From an uncultured Bacilli bacterium (GTDB taxonomy: Bacteria > Bacillota_I > Bacilli_A > RF39 > UBA660): a DNA stretch of 64,000 nucleotides. Of the stretch, positions 1 to 7,839 are shown one piece after another. The translations under genes and the position numbers were made by a program. The DNA lies in assembly GCA_944358305.1 (NCBI GenBank), contig CALVQK010000004.1, positions 37,979-101,978 on the forward strand. The letters run 5' to 3'. The stretch's first letter is position 1. Each line of letters starts with the position of its first letter. The notes beneath the pieces are model-generated. The model was not told the DNA's origin. It was given only the letters and a program-made list of their open reading frames with translations, and searched no databases.

Positions 1-513
1 TATATCACGTTTATGCTTATTAAGAAAAGATAATAATGAAGAAGTATTACTATTTGAGATATTACCAGTTTTTAAAAACTCTACATAATTTGTTTTCATA
101 ACATTTAAGTCATTTAAGTCAAGAAAATCTAATTTTATTTGATAAACTTCTATTTGAGATTCACTCCAATATATAGCATCTATTTTACCATCTTCTTGTC
201 CTTGAATAATATAATTATCATATACAACATCATAATCTATATTATATAAAACAGAAATTGCAAATATTTCAAAAGCATGACCATAACCATCTTTCTTCTG
301 TAATTGAAAATCTGTACGAATCTTGTAAAGTTCACCAATGATAATTTTAGCTTTATCTTCACCTAACATATAACGTAATTTAACTTCAGTACTAATATCC
401 TTATTAGTTTCTTCTTTACCTTCTGGAGATTCATTTTTTGCTACTTTATATGTAGCCCAATTGTCATCAGAATAAAGTGTAGTATAATCTTTACACCTAA
501 TATATTTTACCAC
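1..513 (-). CDS. AIPR-like abortive-infection nuclease, N-terminal part
   Basis: This is the first ~171 codons of a gene that runs off the left edge. The best start is GTG at 513, after a weak GTGGGTG ribosome binding site. The stretch GHAFEIFAISVLYNIDYD, then GKIDAIYW, then EVYQIKLDF matches the layout of AIPR (abortive phage infection protein) N-terminal domains: a Glu in a helix, an Asp after Gly, then Q-x-K, the variant PD-(D/E)XK nuclease core. These proteins are known mainly from phage-defence loci. The C-terminal AIPR domain lies outside the window, so the family call is tentative. The adjacent restriction-modification operon supports a defence role. No start or upstream promoter stands out in the gap to 773. 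Confidence 0.5.
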   Translation of the reverse strand, partial: MVKYIRCKDYTTLYSDDNWATYKVAKNESPEGKEETNKDISTEVKLRYMLGEDKAKIIIGELYKIRTDFQLQKKDGYGHAFEIFAISVLYNIDYDVVYDNYIIQGQEDGKIDAIYWSESQIEVYQIKLDFLDLNDLNVMKTNYVEFLKTGNISNSNTSSLLSFLNKHKRDI

Positions 514-606
514 TTATAACACCCACTTCTTTTTTATTAATAAATATAATAATTTGGAAATTATTACCAGTTAACTTATTATAACACATAATAACAAAAA
601 TAAAAG

Positions 607-625
607 GACTGATTAAAAATCAGTC
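607..625 (-). terminator. Intrinsic terminator of the restriction-modification operon
   Basis: GACTGAT and ATCAGTC form a 7-bp stem with a 5-nt loop. On the minus strand the stem is followed by CTTTTATTTTT. It lies downstream of the nuclease gene ending at 773 and upstream of the AIPR-like gene, so it would separate the two transcripts. Confidence 0.7.
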
Positions 626-772
626 TATCACCCTTTATTTTTATAGTAGTTCGACTTTTACAATCATGGGTGTTTAATATCATCTTTTAAAGTAATTAGA
701 TAAAAAGCGATTCCTTGCAGTGTATGTTAGCTCTGATTGAATGAAATCACAAATAGTTTCATCATTATCATT

Positions 773-1246
773 TTACTCTATAAGTGTGGAATAATCAATA
801 GATTTTCTTATAGGATCCCATTTTACTACTTTCATAGACTTATTTTTATGCATTTCACCATACTTTAAAATATCAATTCTTCTTAAATCAACAAGACACT
901 TTCCCAAAGTACCTAATCCTTTTGTTGATATTAAAAAAGCTTCTTCGGGATTAACAAGTTGACAATATCCCCATAGTTGTCCCAAATGTGTCAATTTTAA
1001 TGGCACATCTTTAACCTCTACAAATATTAATTTATATTTGTTTGATCCTTTAAGTATCCCGACAATATCAACTTCTATATCTAACCCTTTTGCCCACGGA
1101 CAATCTATACCATATTTTTGTAAAATAACATCTAATTTTTGGATGGCAGATTCATATGTTACAATTACTTCACAATTCTTATATTTATCATGCAAATACT
1201 GTTCTACCCATTTTGCAATTTCCGGATACCAATCTTTCTCTGCCAT
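773..1246 (-). CDS. Small PD-(D/E)XK nuclease, likely restriction subunit
   Basis: 157 residues. The core nuclease signature is visible: Asp60 in LDIEVD, then Glu77-Val78-Lys79 at the end of the strand KLIFVEVK, preceded by an N-terminal helix with acidic residues. This is the metal-binding motif of many type II restriction enzymes and related nucleases. It is the last gene of an operon with two DNA methyltransferases and a LAGLIDADG-fold protein, one base from the latter, so it most likely supplies DNA cleavage for that restriction-modification system. The protein is short and shows no separate DNA-recognition domain. The reading frame continues for 30 sense codons past the TAA at 773 (to TGA at 680), with protein-like composition. 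The gene may therefore be slightly truncated by a nonsense codon. Confidence 0.65.
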   Translation of the reverse strand: MAEKDWYPEIAKWVEQYLHDKYKNCEVIVTYESAIQKLDVILQKYGIDCPWAKGLDIEVDIVGILKGSNKYKLIFVEVKDVPLKLTHLGQLWGYCQLVNPEEAFLISTKGLGTLGKCLVDLRRIDILKYGEMHKNKSMKVVKWDPIRKSIDYSTLIE

Positions 1247-1247
1247 A

Positions 1248-2132
1248 CTATTTCTCCTTATATCCTAAATCATAGGCTATTTCCTGCCAGCCATTATATT
1301 GTTTCCCACGAATTTCTTCTGGAATAAACTCATCATATACACCAGGGTGATTTAATCTACATCTATTTTTAGCTTTCTTTTGCCAATAAAATAGATGTGT
1401 TTTTTCTTTTAATTTATCTAGATTCATTCCAGTGCTATTTAGCATTTCCTTTGTAAATTCTTCTAAAGCTTGTTGTTTATGACGAACTTTAAAACCTATT
1501 GGTAAAAATTCATTTACAAATATTTTTATTTGGTGCTCCTTTTTCCAAAATTTCTTATTTCCATTATTATATTTTTTTAATTTTCCATCTCGCATATTAG
1601 GATGAGCAAAATCAATAGTTTGAACTGGAATATCAACACTATATAACAAATTGCATATATCTATCACTAAATACCAATTATGTGGTATTTCAATATAAAC
1701 TCGATGAAAATTTTTAAAATAACGATTCGACCTGCGTACATAACCTGTAGAATCTGCTATTCCTTGCAAAATGGATAGTTTTACATCTTTACTTTCATTA
1801 TAGATATCTTCATGTATTCTCATGTTTTCATGATTACTATAGCCTGATAAATATCTGTTTAATTCAGTAATTAAATAATCCCCATTGTTTTTAGAAAATG
1901 ATATTCTTGTGACAGAATCTGTTTGTGAAGTTTTTAAATTTCTATCCAATAATGTTTCTAAATAATTTCTGATATCATTTAAACTCGCCGATACAAATAA
2001 TTTTACATCTCGATTATCTACTTTAAAATTTTTATGTGGTATCTCTATAACGATAGTTGTTTCATGAATTCCTCTTCGTATTGTACCATTTCCAATTATC
2101 ATTCCAAGTAAATAAGCAAATTTTATATTCAT
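1248..2132 (-). CDS. LAGLIDADG-fold DNA-binding protein with both catalytic acids lost
   Basis: 294 residues. Two LAGLIDADG helices are recognisable: residues 8-16 (LLGMIIGNG) and 122-130 (LQGIADSTG), spaced as in a monomeric two-repeat homing endonuclease. In active enzymes position 8 of each motif is Asp or Glu and binds the catalytic metal. Here it is Asn15 and Thr129, so both sites look dead, as in the transcription factor WhiA. The start codon overlaps the stop of the upstream methyltransferase by one base (TAATG), and the nuclease gene follows after one base. This coupling suggests a recognition or scaffolding subunit for the small nuclease and not a mobile homing endonuclease. The residue assignments are seen directly; the role is inferred. 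Confidence 0.7.
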   Translation of the reverse strand: MNIKFAYLLGMIIGNGTIRRGIHETTIVIEIPHKNFKVDNRDVKLFVSASLNDIRNYLETLLDRNLKTSQTDSVTRISFSKNNGDYLITELNRYLSGYSNHENMRIHEDIYNESKDVKLSILQGIADSTGYVRRSNRYFKNFHRVYIEIPHNWYLVIDICNLLYSVDIPVQTIDFAHPNMRDGKLKKYNNGNKKFWKKEHQIKIFVNEFLPIGFKVRHKQQALEEFTKEMLNSTGMNLDKLKEKTHLFYWQKKAKNRCRLNHPGVYDEFIPEEIRGKQYNGWQEIAYDLGYKEK

Positions 2133-2932
2133 TAGTTATTTTCACTTCCTCTACACACCTTATTAGAAAATATTAATATATATTCATGAACTTTATTAAT
2201 TCTATATTTATATGGATATCCTAAAGGTCTCATATTATTATAATCCTTCTGTCTGTCCCATATAATTATATCATCTAATGTCCATCCAGAGTTTTGCATA
2301 GCATTAATAATATCTATATGAAATGGATAAAACTTGTCTTTTTTTCTTATATCCATTACATTTATTATACAATAGCCACTATCTTTAGTTTTTTCACGTA
2401 CTTCTTTAAATATATATTCAATTTTTTTTAAAAACATATGATAGCTTTCTATATTTCCCAGATCATTAATATTAGTACTATAATTCTCTTCCTTTTTTTT
2501 ATCGGCTGATCTTTTCATATTTAAAATATTCCAATACGGTGGCGATGTTACTGTTAAATCAAACTTTTTATCCAATTTTGAAATTTCAAGTAAACTATCA
2601 CCATTTATAATATTATAGTTTGATGAAACTAATCCCTCATCTTTAATTCTTTTTTTAGATAAATCACAAAATTCTTTTGACAGTTCTATGCCCACGCAGT
2701 TCCTATCATTTTTTAACGCTGCCACCATAGTAGAACCACTACCTAAGAAAGGATCAAGGACACTTGCCCCTTTCTTAGTCCAAATTTTTATGATTCTTTC
2801 TGCTAATTCAGATGGAAATGATGCAGGATGATTCATCTTTCTCTCATATGTAGTTTTAGAAATATCTCTCCAAATGCTGAATGAATTCTGTAACCATTCT
2901 TTACCAGTTAAGTCATTTAATCTCTCAGCCAT
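2132..2932 (-). CDS. DNA methyltransferase, N4-cytosine/N6-adenine type
   Basis: 266 residues from ATG at 2932, preceded by AAAGGAGTGG; an upstream in-frame start would place the ribosome binding site inside the gene. The SAM-binding motif I is DPFLGSGST at 60-68, and the catalytic motif IV is TSPPYW at 129-134, in the form used by amino-methyltransferases of the N4/N6 family. HPASFP at 35-40 fits motif X. The ATG overlaps the stop of the upstream methyltransferase (TGATG) and its own stop overlaps the next start, so translation is coupled throughout. It should protect host DNA at the site cut by the system. The base modified and the target site cannot be read from the sequence. Confidence 0.9.
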   Translation of the reverse strand: MAERLNDLTGKEWLQNSFSIWRDISKTTYERKMNHPASFPSELAERIIKIWTKKGASVLDPFLGSGSTMVAALKNDRNCVGIELSKEFCDLSKKRIKDEGLVSSNYNIINGDSLLEISKLDKKFDLTVTSPPYWNILNMKRSADKKKEENYSTNINDLGNIESYHMFLKKIEYIFKEVREKTKDSGYCIINVMDIRKKDKFYPFHIDIINAMQNSGWTLDDIIIWDRQKDYNNMRPLGYPYKYRINKVHEYILIFSNKVCRGSENN

Positions 2933-4401
2933 CAAAACCACTCCTTTGATAATATTTTTTTCATCCTATTTTCTATAAATTCTATTTCTTTTTTATTAAG
3001 TCCATAAATTTGATATACCAATTTATCAATTTTGTTTGTTATATCTGTAATTGTGTTGTAATTCTCGTTTAAAGCATCATTAACAAGATTAATAATCTGA
3101 GTATAATAAATACTGCTAATTACAATTGGCAATTTTCCAATATATTTTTTATCTGTATGCATAGTTAACTTTGAATTATTATATATATTAATAATGAGAT
3201 AGTAATTCAATAATTTTGAACTTATTAAACCTAAAATATATTTTAATTTTTTTTCGTCTGAATCAATAATATTAGTAACAGTTTCTGTTGTAATACTATT
3301 TTCATCCATATAAGAAGCAATAATACCTGATTCAGTAGAAAAGATATTTTGAATAATTAATTTCTTGTTATTTAATAGTTTTATTTTCTCACTATATTTT
3401 TCTCTATCTTTTGGAGTAGCCATTATATAACCTTTTACTCCAAACTTTTTTATATCTCTTCCTCTATATGCTATCTTTTTATTCATATCATCATTAACAG
3501 GAATACCTCTAAATATATCAATAACACATTTTGATAATTTTTGACCTTGTTGACCTATCTTATTCATTAAATCTGATTCTTTATCTCCATTATATAAGAT
3601 AATTGAGTCTTTAGCTAAATATATATGTTGAAAAACTTCCGTAGTTTCCATTTTTAAATTTTTCTTACTAATTAGTTTTTTTATTTTTACTCTATGACCA
3701 TATTCTGGTTTTTTATTAGTAATTGTTAAGATTATTTGCTCTCCACGAACATTTTTAAAATATAAACCCAAATCAACAATTTCATTTATAGTATAATTAT
3801 GTACTATATCATTTCTAATTTTTTTATAACTATCAACAAATAAAATGTTTTTAGGCAAAATAAAAGAAATTACACCGTCATTCTTTATTATATCTAGTGA
3901 TCTAATTAACATTAACATTGCTAAATTTACATTGGCTGAAATATACTTTTTATAGTTAAAAGCATTAGGATTATAGTTTTCACTTTCCTTTCCTGATACA
4001 TAAGGGGGATTACCTATCACATAATCAAATTTTTCTGAATTATCCTTAAAATCAAGTATTTTTTGTTTTTTATTTATACTATCACCATATATTATATTTT
4101 TATCAACAACTTTTTTATCATAATATACATAAAAATACTCCTTTAATAGTTTTATTGCATTTTTATCACAATCTATCCCATATATATTGTGAATATTAAA
4201 TTTATCCTTAAATTTCTTTTTTAAGCAACGCAAAAAAATACCAGTACCACAAGATGGATCAATTATTTTATCAGTATAAGTTATATTTATAGCATCTACC
4301 ATATAATTAGCAAGACTTTCATCAGTATAAAAAATACCATTTTTTTTCTTTTTCACAGAGTTTAAACTATCTTCATAATTTTCCAAATTAATATTTTTCA
4401 T
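2932..4401 (-). CDS. Eco57I/TaqI-type N6-adenine DNA methyltransferase
   Basis: 489 residues from ATG at 4401 (ribosome binding site GGAAGGTGAG just upstream). Motif I is DPSCGTG at 48-54 and motif IV is NPPY at 131-134, typical of N6-adenine methylases of the Eco57I/TaqI group. The C-terminal half (about 240-489) has the shape of a target-recognition domain. No nuclease motif is seen, so this is a stand-alone methylase and not a fused RM enzyme. Two methylases in one operon usually mean an asymmetric target, with one enzyme per strand; that is inference here. It is the first gene of the four-gene unit ending at 773. Confidence 0.88.
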   Translation of the reverse strand: MKNINLENYEDSLNSVKKKKNGIFYTDESLANYMVDAINITYTDKIIDPSCGTGIFLRCLKKKFKDKFNIHNIYGIDCDKNAIKLLKEYFYVYYDKKVVDKNIIYGDSINKKQKILDFKDNSEKFDYVIGNPPYVSGKESENYNPNAFNYKKYISANVNLAMLMLIRSLDIIKNDGVISFILPKNILFVDSYKKIRNDIVHNYTINEIVDLGLYFKNVRGEQIILTITNKKPEYGHRVKIKKLISKKNLKMETTEVFQHIYLAKDSIILYNGDKESDLMNKIGQQGQKLSKCVIDIFRGIPVNDDMNKKIAYRGRDIKKFGVKGYIMATPKDREKYSEKIKLLNNKKLIIQNIFSTESGIIASYMDENSITTETVTNIIDSDEKKLKYILGLISSKLLNYYLIINIYNNSKLTMHTDKKYIGKLPIVISSIYYTQIINLVNDALNENYNTITDITNKIDKLVYQIYGLNKKEIEFIENRMKKILSKEWF

Positions 4402-4495
4402 ACCCCGCTCACCTTCCAATAGTTACAATTCAATTTTAGCATAAAAAAATTATTTTGTCTCTAACTATATAAGTATTATTTTAAATTTTACAAAT

Positions 4496-6256
4496 TTAGC
4501 CATTAATATTAAACAATAGAAAATTATATCCTTTTTCATGTAATTTCTTGTTGATATCCAATACTAAATATTTAACATAATTAGACCTTATATCTTCTGA
4601 CAAATTTTCCATAAAACCTGCAATATAATAAATATTAGGCTTTTTAAACAAATCAACAAATTCTTCTTTTGATACCTGTCTCATTTTGATATTATTAGGG
4701 TACTTTTTTATAACTGCATCGTAATATTCTTCAAAAATTTTTCTTTTATCTTTTTCCATTAAATAATGACTAATTAATTCAGAAGAAACCAAAATCTGAT
4801 TAAAAAGATCCCTTGCATCTGATCCTCGAAATTTCCATTTATTATGTATTAAATATAAATTATCATCATCATAATAAATCAAATCAGCCAATTCAACATT
4901 ATTACTGAATACTTTATGAGTCACTATAATTCTATCTGATTCAGCAAAACTTGTATTATATGAATCTTCAGTTGCTTTAGAATCTTTATTTTTTATTATA
5001 TATGTTAATTCTGTATTAACACTCGCTGTCTCTCTATAAGTTTTTCTATATTCTGAATCAAGATTGCCAACATAATTAGAATCAAACATCAACCAATTTC
5101 CATTAAACAATAAAAATGGAATTTGCTCATCTGATTCAATAATCCCTTGCATACATTGTTTTATTTTTGTAGGATATAATATTATATTATTATCACTATC
5201 ATATACAGTCAAAGTATATCGCATAAATTTCTCAATTAATGTTTTTGATGGTTTTTCTGGAAGGCAATTATCATATATATCCTGCATCGTAATAAAACTG
5301 TCTTTTTCTAATACACAATTACCATCAATATCGTTTATTACATATGAAGAGCCACCAATACAATACTCAGTATATTCATTTCCTACTAAAATAAAATTAT
5401 CATATTTTCTATTAGCTAAAGAATTGATAAAAAGTTCATTGACATATTGAGACGAATAGCCATGTTTTTTTATATCCACAAAATATCCTAATGAAAAATT
5501 ATCTTCTATTTGTTCAATATGAATCAATTGATTTAGCACTGTTGCTAAGTCATCAATTCCAATTGATTTTTTAACCACAAGTGAATCTTTTACATCAATA
5601 TTTAAATTCTTTATCTTTTTTGAGTTATCAACTTCTATTCCTAGTAACTCTACAATTTTACTATCAACTTCCAAAGATAATTCTCTAAATATTGCCCCTA
5701 TATCATTTTCTATATTTATAGTAGTAACATTTCTATTTGAATGTCTATTTGATAATCTATTACCAGATAATCTATTCTCTAATACACTCCTAATGACTGG
5801 AGTGTTTTCTTTCATGATTTTTGGAAGTAAATATAATCCATAGTTTTTCTTTGTGTATTCTGTTATATAAGAACTACCTAAACCACCTGTTAACAGAAAA
5901 ATATTACTATCTTCCATATAGCATAAAACATATGATATATGTACGTTTGTTATATCTATATCCAAGTTACCAACATTAGCACCGCCAGAATCAGTTAAAA
6001 CTTGTCTCATCATACCATACCAGCTAGGATAATGCTTAGTCTTAAAAAGAATACCATCAAAATTATTATATTTTAAATTAGTTATCTCTGTACACCTTTT
6101 TTCATTAATTTCTTCGATAATACTATTAAGAATATTTGTTTTTAATTCTTGATATGATCTGATATTAATTTTTTTAGACTCTTTAAAATATTTTACCGAT
6201 TGATCATAATCTACTTTATAAATACTAAATTGTGTCTCATATTTTTCTTTTGCCAT
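4496..6256 (-). CDS. DUF6119 / TIGR04141-family protein
   Basis: 586 residues. The block IFLLTGGLGSSYI, followed by NYGLYLLP and IRSVLENRLSGNRLSNR, matches the conserved core of the TIGR04141 'sporadically distributed' family, where a Gly-rich strand precedes a leucine-rich helix and an Arg-rich loop. Length is normal for that family. Members occur patchily, often beside restriction or other defence genes. Their biochemical activity was not known to me, so I assign none. The gene lies 94 bp upstream of the methylase operon on the same strand and may be its first member. The ribosome binding site is GAGGTGG at about -8. Confidence 0.6.
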   Translation of the reverse strand: MAKEKYETQFSIYKVDYDQSVKYFKESKKINIRSYQELKTNILNSIIEEINEKRCTEITNLKYNNFDGILFKTKHYPSWYGMMRQVLTDSGGANVGNLDIDITNVHISYVLCYMEDSNIFLLTGGLGSSYITEYTKKNYGLYLLPKIMKENTPVIRSVLENRLSGNRLSNRHSNRNVTTINIENDIGAIFRELSLEVDSKIVELLGIEVDNSKKIKNLNIDVKDSLVVKKSIGIDDLATVLNQLIHIEQIEDNFSLGYFVDIKKHGYSSQYVNELFINSLANRKYDNFILVGNEYTEYCIGGSSYVINDIDGNCVLEKDSFITMQDIYDNCLPEKPSKTLIEKFMRYTLTVYDSDNNIILYPTKIKQCMQGIIESDEQIPFLLFNGNWLMFDSNYVGNLDSEYRKTYRETASVNTELTYIIKNKDSKATEDSYNTSFAESDRIIVTHKVFSNNVELADLIYYDDDNLYLIHNKWKFRGSDARDLFNQILVSSELISHYLMEKDKRKIFEEYYDAVIKKYPNNIKMRQVSKEEFVDLFKKPNIYYIAGFMENLSEDIRSNYVKYLVLDINKKLHEKGYNFLLFNING

Positions 6257-6283
6257 CTAACCACCTCTACTACAAAAAATAAA

Positions 6284-6313
6284 CAGTATTCATCTAAAAA
6301 AGATTAAATACTG
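6284..6313 (-). terminator. Hairpin upstream of the DUF6119 gene
   Basis: CAGTATT and AATACTG pair, with an inner ATCT/AGAT stem. On the minus strand the stem is followed by TTTATTTTTTG and then the ribosome binding site of the gene starting at 6256. It could stop read-through from the tRNA side or act as an attenuator of the defence genes. Confidence 0.4.
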
Positions 6314-6734
6314 CCTACCCTTTACAACAATTATATCACATTTCTAGACTTTTCCAAAATATTTCTTAATACATTTTCATGTGCTCATTTTTTTAATTTT
6401 CCGAAAATTTTCATGTGTCTATTTTCAACAGGATAATTATGTATGACACACAACATTTTCAGTACGAATTTAACTATATTATAAAGATTTTAGAAAATTT
6501 ATATTGTCTAACGAAATCTAATTTGTCAGACTTTTATCTAACAGAACTTCTATCAAAAGTTACCTAAGATAGCCTATTTGTCATTCGAATGCGGAACAAA
6601 ACAGATTCTTACTTTTTGTAATTATTAAACTACAATTGCTCCATAAAATAAGTTGTTTATCTTTCTTTGTAATTCTTTACTTATTTCTAATTTCTCTTTA
6701 ATTACCAAATATTACCAATTACTTTCTAACAAAC
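6314..6734. other. Intergenic stretch with no gene seen
   Basis: About 420 bp of AT-rich sequence between the DUF6119 gene and tRNA-His. I found no open reading frame with a ribosome binding site, no strong hairpin and no repeat. Confidence 0.6.
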
Positions 6735-6761
6735 AAAAAATCGACTCATAAGAATCGATTT
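6735..6761 (-). terminator. Terminator of the tRNA-His transcript
   Basis: AAATCGA and TCGATTT form a 7-bp stem with a 10-nt loop, followed on the minus strand by a run of Ts. It lies about 33 nt past the tRNA 3' end. A smaller AAGTC/GACTT hairpin lies between. Confidence 0.75.
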
Positions 6762-6793
6762 CTATCTTGAAGTCTTTCGACTTTTTTCCATTC

Positions 6794-6870
6794 TGGGGCG
6801 GCGTATGAGGATCGAACTCATGCATACTGGTGCCACAAACCAGCGTGTTAACCACTTCACCAACGCCGCC
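6794..6870 (-). tRNA. tRNA-His (anticodon GTG)
   Basis: On the minus strand the acceptor stem GCGGCGT pairs with ACGCCGC, with the extra G(-1) opposite C73 that is diagnostic of tRNA-His. The anticodon stem CTGGT/ACCAG holds the loop TTGTGGC, giving anticodon GTG. The T arm carries GTTCGATCC. The 3' CCA is encoded in the DNA. Confidence 0.97.
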
Positions 6871-6970
6871 ATTTGAAATACATAAATATTATAAACATAA
6901 AACCACTAAATAAGCAAGTATTTTTTACATTAATGTATAAAAATTAAAAAATTGTAAATAATAAAAATAA

Positions 6971-6997
6971 TTAGCACTTACACTTGACAAGTGCTAA
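6971..6997 (+). promoter_or_regulatory. CIRCE operator (HrcA site)
   Basis: TTAGCACTT, a 9-nt spacer and AAGTGCTAA form a perfect 9-9-9 inverted repeat matching the CIRCE consensus except for one symmetric base. It overlaps the -35 box of the Hsp20 gene, so HrcA bound here would block RNA polymerase until heat or protein stress. Confidence 0.93.
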
Positions 6998-7012
6998 AAT
7001 CGGTGCTATAAC
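6984..7012 (+). promoter_or_regulatory. SigA-type promoter of the Hsp20 gene
   Basis: TTGACA at 6984-6989 and TATAAC at 7007-7012 are 17 bp apart. The -35 box lies inside the right half of the CIRCE element. Confidence 0.9.
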
Positions 7013-7042
7013 ATAATTGTAAGGAAAGGAAAGTGATAATAT

Positions 7043-7429
7043 ATGTTACCAACAAGATTTTATTTTGATAATGCATTTGATCAATTTTTTGAGAATGAAG
7101 GAAGTAAGATGAAATGTGATATTTACGAAAAAGATAACACATATCATGTAGAGATGGATTTACCAGGATTTAAGAAAGATGAAATCAAAGTAGAATGTAA
7201 TAAAGGAAACTTAGTTATAACTGCTGAGAAATCATCTAATGATGAAGATAAAGATGAAGGCAAAAAATATCTTCGTCGTGAAAGAACTTATGGTAAATAC
7301 CAAAGAAGCTTCTATTTAGGTGATATTAAAGAAGATGAAATCGAAGCTAAATTTGATAATGGTACATTAACTATTTCTGTTCCAAAAATTGATGAAAATG
7401 AAAATAAAAAACTTATTGATATAAAATAA
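7043..7429 (+). CDS. Hsp20/alpha-crystallin small heat shock protein
   Basis: 128 residues. The alpha-crystallin domain covers about 22-128: DIYEKDNTYHVEMDLPGFKKDEIKV, the LRRERTYGKYQRSFYL strand and FDNGTLTISVPK are all family hallmarks. It ends in KKLIDIK in place of the usual IxI anchor (LIDI is close). It is an ATP-independent holdase that binds unfolding proteins in the cytoplasm. Expression is controlled by the CIRCE element and promoter upstream. The purine-rich AAGGAAAGGAAAG before the ATG serves as ribosome binding site. It is a monocistronic gene flanked downstream by a shared terminator. Confidence 0.96.
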   Translation: MLPTRFYFDNAFDQFFENEGSKMKCDIYEKDNTYHVEMDLPGFKKDEIKVECNKGNLVITAEKSSNDEDKDEGKKYLRRERTYGKYQRSFYLGDIKEDEIEAKFDNGTLTISVPKIDENENKKLIDIK

Positions 7430-7432
7430 AAG

Positions 7433-7451
7433 AAGACCAATTACTGGTCTT
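7433..7451. terminator. Bidirectional terminator between convergent genes
   Basis: AAGACCA and TGGTCTT form a 7-bp stem with a 5-nt loop. There are Ts on the right for the Hsp20 transcript and As on the left for the opposite strand. It overlaps the stop codon of the membrane protein gene ending at 7441. Confidence 0.85.
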
Positions 7452-7839
7452 TTTTTATGTCCCAAAAGTAAATAAACAATGTATTAAGAATAATTCCTAA
7501 AATAACTAAATCAACAATAATAAAATTAGTCTTAAAATAATCATAATTTAAAGTATACATCAAACTATGAGCTCTATAATCTGTATATAACTTAGTAACA
7601 ATTATTCCTAAATAAATTGTAAGAGCTAAAGAAATTAAATTATAACTAACTAATTCCTTATAAATATCTTTTCTACTTAATACTGTAAATATATTAATTA
7701 AAACAAATAAACTACACATAACAAGAAAAGATATACCAAATACTCCACAATTAAATATAATTTCTAATAATAAACATACAAATACTATAAATAATACTAC
7801 AGAAGTTATTCTAAGATAATAAGCTATTTTTTTATACAT
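7441..7839 (-). CDS. Small four-helix membrane protein, unknown
   Basis: About 132 residues from ATG at 7839 (GAGGA at -11). Four hydrophobic segments are visible, roughly 12-30, 35-52, 65-85 and 105-125. A charged loop around 90-100 and a KKDQ tail follow. I recognise no family. Its start overlaps the end of the Clp-type ATPase gene by 8 bp, so the two are co-translated. The membrane protein could be a partner or substrate of that ATPase, which is inference only. Confidence 0.6.
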   Translation of the reverse strand: MYKKIAYYLRITSVVLFIVFVCLLLEIIFNCGVFGISFLVMCSLFVLINIFTVLSRKDIYKELVSYNLISLALTIYLGIIVTKLYTDYRAHSLMYTLNYDYFKTNFIIVDLVILGIILNTLFIYFWDIKKDQ

